Of a stretch of 64,000 nt of DNA, positions 52,605 to 61,210 are shown one piece after another. The notes under the pieces are model-generated. The model searched no databases, had not been told where the DNA came from, and was given only the letters and a program-made list of their open reading frames with translations. The stretch comes from Sphingomonadales bacterium (GTDB lineage: Bacteria > Pseudomonadota > Alphaproteobacteria > Sphingomonadales > Sphingomonadaceae): positions 1 to 64,000 of the forward strand of contig JAACPW010000001.1 in the NCBI GenBank assembly GCA_009995225.1, written 5' to 3'. Position 1 is the first letter of the stretch. The number at the start of each line of letters is the position of its first letter. Position numbers and translations under genes: made by a program.

Positions 52605-53909
52605 CTATTCTGCCGGAATCTCGCGGCTCACCAGCAGCTTGTCGATCCGGCGGCCGTCCATGTCGACGACTTCGAAGCGCCAGCCCTGATCGTGGAAATG
52701 CTCGCCCTCGCCCGGCAGCTTCTTCATCACCGACAGGACATAGCCCGCCGCTGTGCCGAATTCGCGGTCCTCGCCATATTCAAGCCCCAACCGGTCTGCC
52801 AGCGCATCGGCCGAAAGCGACCCCGACACCAACAGCGAACCGTCCTCGCGCTCCACGACGGAAGGCAGGTCGCCATCGTCGCTGTCACTGGCGAAATTGC
52901 CGACGATCGCGGTCAGCAGGTCAACCGGTGTGACGATCCCTTCAAAATGCCCGTATTCGTCGTGCACCACCGCCATGGCCACTTCGGCCGATTGCAGCAC
53001 CCGCAGCGCGTCCATCGCGTCAAGTTGATCAAGCACCACTTCAACCTTGCGGATCATCCCGCGGATCGATACCGGCGTGCCCGCCACCAGCGCCGCCAGC
53101 ACATCGCGCACTTTGACCACGCCCAGGATCGTATCGGGGGAGCCTTCGGCTACGGGCAGCAGCGAGTGGGAGCTTTCCTCGATCGTTTCTCGGATTTCCG
53201 CCAGATCGGCGTCCGCTTCGATCCAGTCGACCTCGGTACGCGGGGTCATCATCTCGCGCACCGGCCGCTCGGCCAGCCGCACCACGCCGGTCAGGATCTG
53301 GCGCTGTTCGTCTTCGATCACGCCCGAACGGGTCGCTTCGGCAAAGATCATCTGGAGCTCTTCCGCCGTGACCGAAGGCTCGCCCGTGCGGCGGATACCA
53401 AACAGCCGGATAATCGCCGCCGAGCTTGAATCGAGCAACCACACCAGCGGCGCTGCGGCGCGCGACAGCATGGCCATCGGCCGCGCCATGATGAGCGCCA
53501 GCGGCACGGCATTGCGCAGCGCAAGCTGTTTTGGCACCAGCTCGCCCACCACCACGCTGAGATAGGTGGTCAGCGCGATCACCACCGCAAACCCGGTCTC
53601 ATCGGCATATTTGCCCGGCAGGCCCAGCCATTCGAGCCGTTCTCCCACCGGCCCGCCAAGACTGGCGCCGGAATAGGCGCCGGCGATGATCCCGATCAGC
53701 GTGATGCCGATCTGCACGGTCGAAAGAAACTTGCCCGGTTCCGCAGCCAGGGCAATCGCGACGCGCGCGCCAACCGAACCACCTTCGGCGCGGGCTTCAA
53801 GCGTGCTGGTCTTGGCGGAAACGATCGCGAGTTCGGACATGGCAAACACGCCGTTGATCACAACAAGCACAAGGATGGTCGCCAGGTCTGTCCAGGGAAA
53901 GGTGGTCAC
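52605..53909 (-). CDS. CNNM/CorC-HlyC family membrane protein with CBS pair
   Basis: A 434-residue hemolysin-family protein: N-terminal DUF21/CNNM transmembrane domain (NGVFAMSELAIVSAK, then LSTVQIGITLIGIIAGAYSG and VVGELVPKQLAL), a CBS pair (VREMMTPRTEVDWIEAD; TILGVVKVRDVLAAL; HDEYGHFEGIVTPVDLLTAIVG) and a C-terminal CorC_HlyC domain (FGTAAGYVLSVMKKLP). Family members are linked to Mg2+/Co2+ efflux; the name hemolysin is historical. I chose a GTG at 53909 giving VTTFPWTDLATILV, matching homologues; an in-frame ATG at 53954 is possible. No strong ribosome binding site at either. It converges on the DUF3035 gene. Confidence 0.88.
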   Translation of the reverse strand: MTTFPWTDLATILVLVVINGVFAMSELAIVSAKTSTLEARAEGGSVGARVAIALAAEPGKFLSTVQIGITLIGIIAGAYSGASLGGPVGERLEWLGLPGKYADETGFAVVIALTTYLSVVVGELVPKQLALRNAVPLALIMARPMAMLSRAAAPLVWLLDSSSAAIIRLFGIRRTGEPSVTAEELQMIFAEATRSGVIEDEQRQILTGVVRLAERPVREMMTPRTEVDWIEADADLAEIRETIEESSHSLLPVAEGSPDTILGVVKVRDVLAALVAGTPVSIRGMIRKVEVVLDQLDAMDALRVLQSAEVAMAVVHDEYGHFEGIVTPVDLLTAIVGNFASDSDDGDLPSVVEREDGSLLVSGSLSADALADRLGLEYGEDREFGTAAGYVLSVMKKLPGEGEHFHDQGWRFEVVDMDGRRIDKLLVSREIPAE

Positions 53910-54104
53910 GATCGATGCGCTAGCACAAACGGGGGCTGTTGCCAGCCACAGCATGTCACCCGATGGAACATCTGGCCAAAGCTGCACTTACCATTCAGCA
54001 CAGGTGAATGTGGCGCGGGCCACCGCCGGTGCAAGCCGTCCCGTCGCCATGTCGCTGTTCAGGCGGTACGGTAAGGCCGGTCATTGAGGGTAGGAGACAT
54101 TACC

Positions 54105-54800
54105 ATGACATTTTCACGCATTTTGCTTTCGGGCACAGCAGCTCTGGCGCTTATCGGAACCAGCGCCTGCGTTACGGACCCCAACACCGGTGAACGCAAG
54201 ATTTCGCGCACGGCGATCGGCACCGGCCTCGGCGGTACGCTCGGCTATCTTCTGGGCGGCGCAATCGGCGGCGATACCGGCCGCATCATCGGCGCAGGCA
54301 TCGGCGGTTCGGCCGGCGCAGTGCTTGGCAAGCAGTATGACGACCAGATCAAGGAACTTCGCGAAACCACCATCGGTAGCGGTGTGGATGTCGAAGAAGT
54401 CGGCGATCAGGACGCCATTCTGGTTCGCCTGCCCGACGGCGTCACCTTCGCCAGCGGTTCGGCTGCGATCAATCCCGGTTTCTACAATACGCTCGACAGC
54501 GTGGCCGATACACTGATCCGTTATCCCAACAGCCTCATCGACGTCTATGGCTTCACCGACACGACCGGCTCGGACGCGCTGAATCAGCGCCTGTCCAAGC
54601 AGCGCGCGGATGCGGTTGCCGATTACCTTTCGACCCGCGGCGTGGCCCGTTCGCGCATGGCAACGCAGGGCTTTGGCGAGCAATACGACTATCTGCGCGT
54701 CAAGACTGGCGACAATATTGCAGAGCCGCTCAACCGCCGCGTCGAAATCAAGATCATCCCGGTCAGCCAGGATGATGTGAACGCCGCACGTTCTCAGTAA
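54105..54800 (+). CDS. OmpA family lipoprotein with glycine-zipper
   Basis: A 231-residue outer-membrane lipoprotein. The signal has lipobox near GTSAC (Cys22), followed by a glycine-zipper segment (GTGLGGTLGYLLGGAIGG...GAGIGGSAGAVLG) likely inserted in membrane, and a C-terminal OmpA-like peptidoglycan-binding domain (about 105-225). That domain has VYGFTDTTGSDALNQRLSKQRADAVADYL and EPLNRRVEIKI, including the diaminopimelate-binding Asp and Arg. It resembles YiaD-type proteins, tethering outer membrane to peptidoglycan. The ATG at 54105 is chosen because it begins the signal peptide. Confidence 0.9.
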   Translation: MTFSRILLSGTAALALIGTSACVTDPNTGERKISRTAIGTGLGGTLGYLLGGAIGGDTGRIIGAGIGGSAGAVLGKQYDDQIKELRETTIGSGVDVEEVGDQDAILVRLPDGVTFASGSAAINPGFYNTLDSVADTLIRYPNSLIDVYGFTDTTGSDALNQRLSKQRADAVADYLSTRGVARSRMATQGFGEQYDYLRVKTGDNIAEPLNRRVEIKIIPVSQDDVNAARSQ

Positions 54801-54929
54801 GGGTTGGGGTGCATCTACGCCCAACGCCTCGCTTCCTCCGGTCGCTGCGGGCGGCCGGTCGGCCTTGCGGGTCGCCCTAACGGGCGGCCCGTTTGCGTTC
54901 TGCCGGCGCGGTTTCTAGGGGCGGCGCCC

Positions 54930-55706
54930 TCAGCGCAGGGCCTTGGCCCGCTCGGCAAGGCGCTGAAGGGCCGCGGCGTGGATTGCGGGCGAGCACACCA
55001 GCACACCAAAATCGCGCGGATCGTGTTTGTTATAGGCAAGCGGGCCTCCGAAGGCATCGGTCACCTCTGCCCCGGCCTCGCGGGCGATGAGCGTCGCAGC
55101 GGCGATATCCCATTCAAAGCCCCACCGCACGGTCGCCACAAGGTCGGCCTGATCGGCCGCGACCATCGCGATTCGCAGCGCAATCGAATTGGGCTGCACT
55201 ACCGCGACCAGATCACTATCGTCTTGGGGCAGAAGCACACTTGGCACCCGCGCACCGGCGAATTGGGTGCGCTGGCTGGCCCGGATCGCCGTGCCGTTCA
55301 AGGTTGCGCCCTGCCCGGCGACCGCAACCCATTCCTCGCCCCGCGCCGGCGCCGCCAGCATCCCGATCAGCGGACGGCCCGAACTTACCAGCGCCACCGA
55401 TACGGCCCAGCCCGGCCGCCCGTTCACAAAATCGCGGGTGCCGTCGATGGGATCGACCAACCATATCAGATCGCTCGCGGTGCGCGCCTTGTCATCTGCG
55501 GTCTCTTCCGACAGCCAGGCGGCGGACGGCAGCAGACGACCCAGCTCCCGCTTGAGGAAGCGGTCAACTTCCAGATCGGCCTCACTCACCGGATTTCCCG
55601 GCGTCTTGTCCCAGCTGTGCAAGGCATGGCCCGCACCCGGCCAACGCGAATGGGCGATCCGCCCCGCCTCACGGACGATGTCTTCAAGGTGCGAACGGTC
55701 AATCAT
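54930..55706 (-). CDS. CysQ/inositol monophosphatase family phosphatase
   Basis: A 258-residue Mg2+-dependent, Li+-sensitive-type phosphatase. Metal-binding motifs are intact: SEE in [15 protein letters not shown] in [15 protein letters not shown], and the C-terminal [23 protein letters not shown]. Likely substrate is 3'-phosphoadenosine-5'-phosphate (CysQ) or inositol phosphate; the sequence alone does not decide, though the [11 protein letters not shown] start fits CysQ-like enzymes. The ATG at 55706 ([15 protein letters not shown]) is preferred to one at 55745. It is divergent from sucC. Confidence 0.9.
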   Translation of the reverse strand: MIDRSHLEDIVREAGRIAHSRWPGAGHALHSWDKTPGNPVSEADLEVDRFLKRELGRLLPSAAWLSEETADDKARTASDLIWLVDPIDGTRDFVNGRPGWAVSVALVSSGRPLIGMLAAPARGEEWVAVAGQGATLNGTAIRASQRTQFAGARVPSVLLPQDDSDLVAVVQPNSIALRIAMVAADQADLVATVRWGFEWDIAAATLIAREAGAEVTDAFGGPLAYNKHDPRDFGVLVCSPAIHAAALQRLAERAKALR

Positions 55707-55818
55707 GCAAGGAGCGCTGTTGCGCCTGCACACAGCACTTTTCAAGAGGGTCGATCCGTGCTTAGGCCCCCCACAGACCTACCTCTCCCCAGGATTTGCT
55801 AGAAGGGATCGATACGCC

Positions 55819-57018
<1,200 letters not shown>

Positions 57019-57090
57019 TTCCAGGGGTCTTGTTCACCAAACACATCCCGGGCGCAGGTGATCGCGTATCAATCTCGCCCGGTCCTACAA

Positions 57091-57137
57091 GCCGCCGCCT
57101 TACTTGACGTTTACGTAAACGCAAGCTAGGCGGCGGC
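57091..57137. promoter_or_regulatory. Large palindrome upstream of etfB
   Basis: A nested palindrome centred at 57114/57115. The core CGTTTACGTAAACG (57108-57121) is perfect. CTTG/CAAG flank it with a single extra A on the left, and GCCGCCGCCT (57091-57100) pairs perfectly with AGGCGGCGGC (57128-57137). A -35-like TTGACG (57104-57109) overlaps the core. The TTTACGTAAA centre resembles operators of MerR-type (LiuR-like) or TetR-type regulators of acyl-CoA catabolism; this assignment is from memory. It lies about 46 bp before the etfB ATG. Confidence 0.6.
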
Positions 57138-57183
57138 CGAGGGCTGACTTGGCCCATGATTCTTTGAGAGGAAGGAACGCCCC

Positions 57184-57930
57184 ATGAAGATCCTCGTCCC
57201 CGTGAAGCGGGTGATCGATTACAACGTCAAGCCGCGCGTCAAGGCCGATGGCACGGGCGTTGACCTGGCCAACGTCAAGATGAGCATGAACCCGTTCGAC
57301 GAGATCGCGGTGGAAGAAGCCATCCGCCTGAAGGAAAAGGGCGCCGCCACCGAAATCGTCGCTGTCAGCGTCGGCCCGGCCAAGGCCGCCGAAACGCTGC
57401 GCACCGCGCTCGCCATGGGCGCCGACCGCGCGATCCTGATCGAGACCGATGAGGATGTCGAGCCGCTGGCGGTTGCCAAGATCCTCAAGGCGATTGCCGA
57501 TGAAGAAGCCCCCGGCCTCGTCATCCTCGGCAAGCAGTCGATTTCGGACGATTCGAACCAGACCGGCCAGATGCTCGCCGCGCTGCTGGGCCGCCCGCAA
57601 GGGACCGGCGCCAACACCGTCGAAATCGATGGCGATCACGTGATTGTGAAGCGCGAAGTCGATGGCGGTTTGCAAACCGTGCGGCTTGCGATGCCCGCCA
57701 TCGTGACCACGGACCTTCGCCTGAACGAGCCGCGCTACGCCTCGCTGCCCAACATCATGAAGGCCAAGCAGAAGCCGCTCGCCACCAAGACCGCTGCCGA
57801 TTACGGCGTCGATCTGGCACCGCGCCTGAAGACCCTCAAGGTTGCCGAACCGCCGGTGCGTCAAGCGGGCGAAAAGGTCGCGGACGTCGCCGCGCTGGTC
57901 GAAAAGGTCAAGGCGCTCGGCATCGCGTAA
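57184..57930 (+). CDS. etfB: Electron transfer flavoprotein beta subunit
   Basis: With EtfA carries electrons from acyl-CoA dehydrogenases to ETF-ubiquinone oxidoreductase. The 248-residue protein has [20 protein letters not shown], the [18 protein letters not shown] motif, and the AMP-binding [21 protein letters not shown], followed by the beta signature around [26 protein letters not shown], the recognition loop for partner dehydrogenases. Strong AGAGGAAGG upstream of the ATG. etfA follows after 34 bp. Confidence 0.97.
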   Translation: MKILVPVKRVIDYNVKPRVKADGTGVDLANVKMSMNPFDEIAVEEAIRLKEKGAATEIVAVSVGPAKAAETLRTALAMGADRAILIETDEDVEPLAVAKILKAIADEEAPGLVILGKQSISDDSNQTGQMLAALLGRPQGTGANTVEIDGDHVIVKREVDGGLQTVRLAMPAIVTTDLRLNEPRYASLPNIMKAKQKPLATKTAADYGVDLAPRLKTLKVAEPPVRQAGEKVADVAALVEKVKALGIA

Positions 57931-57964
57931 GCGCGCCGCGTCACACAGATAAGGAACCCAAGAG

Positions 57965-58894
57965 ATGAAGACTCTCGTTCTCGTCGAACATGACAACACC
58001 AAGGTGAATGACGCGACCCTCGCGGTCGTGACCGCTGCGGGCAAGCTGGGCGAAGTGCACCTGCTGGTCGCGGGTCACAATTGCGCCGGCGTTGCCGAAG
58101 CGGCCGCAAAGATTGCTGGCGTGGGCAAGGTTCACGTCGCGGATGACGCCGCCTATGCCAACGGCCTCGCTGAAAACGTCGCCCCGCTGGCGGCTGAACT
58201 TATGGGCCACCACGACGCATTTCTGGCGGCTGCCACCACGCAGGGCAAGAACGTCGCCCCGCGCGTCGCTGCGCATCTGGATGTGATGCAGGTGTCGGAA
58301 ATCCTCTCGGTCGAAGGGCCCAAGACCTTCACCCGCCCGATCTATGCCGGCAACGCCATCGCCACAGTCGAAGCGACCGATGAAAAGCTGGTTATCACCG
58401 TGCGCGGCACCGCGTTCGAAAAGGCCGCGACCGAAGGCGGTTCGGGCACCATCGAAGCCGTTGGTGGCGCCGGTGACGCCGGCATTTCCAGCTTCGTCAG
58501 CTCGGAAATCGCCAAGAGCGAGCGTCCCGAACTGACCAGCGCCAAGATCATCGTGTCGGGTGGCCGGGCATTGAAGGACAGCGAAACCTTCGAAAACACG
58601 ATCACGCCGCTGGCGGACAAGCTTGGCGCCGCCATCGGCGCAAGCCGTGCGGCGGTCGATGCGGGCTATGTTCCCAACGACTACCAGGTCGGCCAGACCG
58701 GCAAGATCGTGGCGCCGGAATTCTACTTTGCCATCGGCATCTCGGGCGCGATCCAGCACCTTGCCGGCATGAAGGACTCCAAGGTCATCATCGCGATCAA
58801 CAAGGATGAAGACGCGCCGATCTTCCAGGTCGCCGATATCGGCCTGGTGGCGGATCTTTATACCGCCGTGCCGGAGCTGACCGAGGCGCTGTAA
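57965..58894 (+). CDS. etfA: Electron transfer flavoprotein alpha subunit
   Basis: FAD-binding partner of EtfB. The 309-residue protein has an N-terminal alpha/beta domain ([15 protein letters not shown]) and the C-terminal FAD domain with [79 protein letters not shown], the ETF alpha signature. Transcribed with etfB. A terminator hairpin follows 36 bp after the stop, and its 3' arm forms the next gene's ribosome binding site. Confidence 0.97.
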   Translation: MKTLVLVEHDNTKVNDATLAVVTAAGKLGEVHLLVAGHNCAGVAEAAAKIAGVGKVHVADDAAYANGLAENVAPLAAELMGHHDAFLAAATTQGKNVAPRVAAHLDVMQVSEILSVEGPKTFTRPIYAGNAIATVEATDEKLVITVRGTAFEKAATEGGSGTIEAVGGAGDAGISSFVSSEIAKSERPELTSAKIIVSGGRALKDSETFENTITPLADKLGAAIGASRAAVDAGYVPNDYQVGQTGKIVAPEFYFAIGISGAIQHLAGMKDSKVIIAINKDEDAPIFQVADIGLVADLYTAVPELTEAL

Positions 58895-58929
58895 GCGGTT
58901 CATCGCAAGAGACTTTATTTTGAAATGAG

Positions 58930-58964
58930 CCTCCGGCAATCTGGTGTGACTGCTGGAGGTTTTT
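58930..58964 (+). terminator. etfA terminator overlapping the next gene's ribosome binding site
   Basis: CCTCCGGCA (58930-58938) pairs with TGCTGGAGG (58951-58959, one G-U pair) around a 12-base loop, followed by TTTTT (58960-58964). The GGAGG in the 3' arm is 8 bases before the ATG at 58968, so the hairpin both ends etfBA transcripts and would hide the downstream Shine-Dalgarno in read-through transcripts. Confidence 0.8.
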
Positions 58965-58967
58965 CAT

Positions 58968-59849
58968 ATGCGTCGCACTATTCTTGCCCTTTCTGCCCTC
59001 GCCACCACACTCACCGCCATGCCGGCGCAGGCCGAGGTGGTCGAGATCGCCCCCAGCAGCCCGTGGAACATCGATTTCGGGGAAACCAAGTGCCGGCTCG
59101 CGCGGATTTTCGGGGAAGGCGACGCCCAGCATATCCTGTTCTTCGAACAGTATTTTCCGAGCAAATATGCCGGGCTGACGCTTGCCGGGCCATCCTATAG
59201 CCGGTTCGGCAACCGGAAGAGCACCGATCTTGCCTTCAATGCCGCACAAGAGTCCAGGAAGACCCAACCGTTCACGGGTAAGGTCGAAGGATTTGGGGAC
59301 GGCGTGATCTATTCTGCGGTCAACGTAGCGGAGGGCTATGAAAGCAACGATGACGACGGCGCCGCCCCGGACTTGCGCCTGCCTCAGCTTGACAAGGAGG
59401 CCGCACGCGAGGTGGAATTTGTTGCGGTAAAGCAGCGCGGTGATGACGTCCGGCTCATGACCGGGCCGCTCGATCAGGCCTTCGCCGCGATGGATACCTG
59501 CGCGCTCGATCTGATTGGCACCTGGGGCCTCGATGTCGAACAGCACCGCACCGCGACACGGATGCCGCTATGGACCAACAGAGAGGGGATCGTGCGCCGG
59601 ATCGTGGCCGCCTATCCGCGTGATGCGCAGAACTTCGGCGAGCAGGGCATCATGCGGATGCGGGTGATCGTCAATCCGGATGGCGCAGTGGAAGACTGCG
59701 TGATCCTCAAAGCGACCAGCGCCGATCGCCTGGAAAGCCCGGCTTGCCGTGCGATGGCCAATGCCAAATTCGACCCGGCCCTGGATGCAGCCGGTCAGCC
59801 GATGCGTTCCTACCATGCGGAAAGCATCGTCTACCAACTGGGCCGCTAA
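58968..59849 (+). CDS. Secreted protein with TonB-C-like domain
   Basis: A 293-residue exported protein: signal peptide ending near TAMPAQA, a central region of no recognised family (about 25-195), and a C-terminal domain (about 205-293) like the TonB C-terminal fold (GIMRMRVIVNPDGAVEDCVILKATSADRLESPACRAMANAKFDPALDAAGQP). Such energy-transducer-like domains occur in sphingomonad periplasmic proteins lacking a TonB membrane anchor, so classic TonB function is unlikely. Its ribosome binding site GGAGG lies in the etfA terminator stem, and its stop is 10 bp from the convergent DUF445 gene. Confidence 0.8.
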   Translation: MRRTILALSALATTLTAMPAQAEVVEIAPSSPWNIDFGETKCRLARIFGEGDAQHILFFEQYFPSKYAGLTLAGPSYSRFGNRKSTDLAFNAAQESRKTQPFTGKVEGFGDGVIYSAVNVAEGYESNDDDGAAPDLRLPQLDKEAAREVEFVAVKQRGDDVRLMTGPLDQAFAAMDTCALDLIGTWGLDVEQHRTATRMPLWTNREGIVRRIVAAYPRDAQNFGEQGIMRMRVIVNPDGAVEDCVILKATSADRLESPACRAMANAKFDPALDAAGQPMRSYHAESIVYQLGR

Positions 59850-59859
59850 ACCGCGGCCC

Positions 59860-61164
59860 CTACAACACCGTCGTCAGGAAATGCAGGGTCATCCCCACCA
59901 GCCCGCCGACCAGCGTGCCATTGATGCGGATGAACTGGAGATCGCGGCCCACCGCGCCTTCGACCCGATCGGTGATCGTGCGGGCGTCCCAGCGGCGCAC
60001 GGTTTCTGACACCAGACGCACGATCTGATCGCCATACCGGGTGGAGACGCCCACCGCGGTGCGGCGGGCAAAGCGGTTGATCTGGAGCTGCAGGCGGGTA
60101 TCGGCTTGCAGCGCCTGCCCCAGTTCGGCCAGCATATGACGCATGTCTTCGCCCATTCCGCCCGAAGGATTGCGTGCACGCGCGATCAAGGATCGGCGAA
60201 TGCGTTCCCACACGCCGGTCCACCACACCGCCACCGCAGGGTTGGCGATCAGGTCGCGCTTCATCGCTTCCACCTTGGCGCGGGTATCGGGGTCGTGCTG
60301 CAAGTCCTGCCCAAGCTTGGCCAGACCTTCCTCGATCTTGGACCGAAGGGGATGATCGGGGTTGACCAGCACTTCGGCCAGCAGCTTGTACAGCCCGTCG
60401 AGCACGCTGGAGGAGATGGTCTTGTCGATCCCTGCCCAGCGCAGCACGCCCGCAACGCGTTGCTGGATGATCTCGCGCAGGGTGTCTTCGTTGTCCTCGA
60501 TGGTGAGGCCCGCCCAGCGCACCACGCCGTCGATCAGCGGCTGGTGGCGCTTGTCGGCCATGGTCGTTTCAATCATCCGTCCGGCGAGCGGCGCGATGTC
60601 GAGCTTGGCCAGCTGGCCCGCAAGGCCGCTGCGCACCTGATTGCCGAGTCTGTCGGGATCAAGCGATTCGAGCACTTCGGCGAGCAGTTCCGCCGCGCCC
60701 GATGTGATGCGTGACCGTTCGTCCACCAGCTCGCCCTTGGGGCCGCGTTCGGGCGAAGCGGCGAGAAACTCGCCTGCCGCCTTGGCGATGTTCATGCTCG
60801 CCATGCGCCGCGCCACGACGGCAGGGGTAAGGAAGTTCTCACGCAGGAACTGCGCCATCGTGTCGGCAATGCGGTCCTTGTTTTCCGGGATGATCGCGGT
60901 GTGTGGGATCGGCAGGCCAAGCGGGTGGCGGAACAGCGCCGTCACGGCGAACCAATCCGCCAAACCGCCCACCATCGCCGCTTCGGCAAAGGCGTTGAGG
61001 TATCCCCAAGCCGGATGCCCGGTGGTCGCAAGGCCGTGGGTGGCAAGGAACACCACCGCCATCGCCGCCAGCATCCCCGTCGCGGTCCAGCGCATCCGCC
61101 GGGCGCGGTCGACCGTGAGCGGCTGGCCGTCCAGGGTCAGGGGCCGTGAGAAACGTGTCGCCAT
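59860..61164 (-). CDS. DUF445 family membrane protein
   Basis: A 434-residue protein with N-terminal helices (MRWTATGMLAAMAVVFLATHGL, then YLNAFAEAAMVGGLADWFAVTALFRHPLGLPIPHTAIIPENKDRIADTMAQFL, the DUF445 hallmark), a long helical middle rich in charged residues, and a C-terminal hydrophobic helix (INGTLVGGLVGMTLHFL). Family members (YjiN-like) have no established role. It lies upstream of the RND permease 3' end in the same orientation, 46 bp from its stop. Confidence 0.88.
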   Translation of the reverse strand: MATRFSRPLTLDGQPLTVDRARRMRWTATGMLAAMAVVFLATHGLATTGHPAWGYLNAFAEAAMVGGLADWFAVTALFRHPLGLPIPHTAIIPENKDRIADTMAQFLRENFLTPAVVARRMASMNIAKAAGEFLAASPERGPKGELVDERSRITSGAAELLAEVLESLDPDRLGNQVRSGLAGQLAKLDIAPLAGRMIETTMADKRHQPLIDGVVRWAGLTIEDNEDTLREIIQQRVAGVLRWAGIDKTISSSVLDGLYKLLAEVLVNPDHPLRSKIEEGLAKLGQDLQHDPDTRAKVEAMKRDLIANPAVAVWWTGVWERIRRSLIARARNPSGGMGEDMRHMLAELGQALQADTRLQLQINRFARRTAVGVSTRYGDQIVRLVSETVRRWDARTITDRVEGAVGRDLQFIRINGTLVGGLVGMTLHFLTTVL

Positions 61165-61210
61165 AGCGCGGCCTTAGCCCGCTTCGGTCGTGTTCGTCAC
61201 GCCTTTACCA

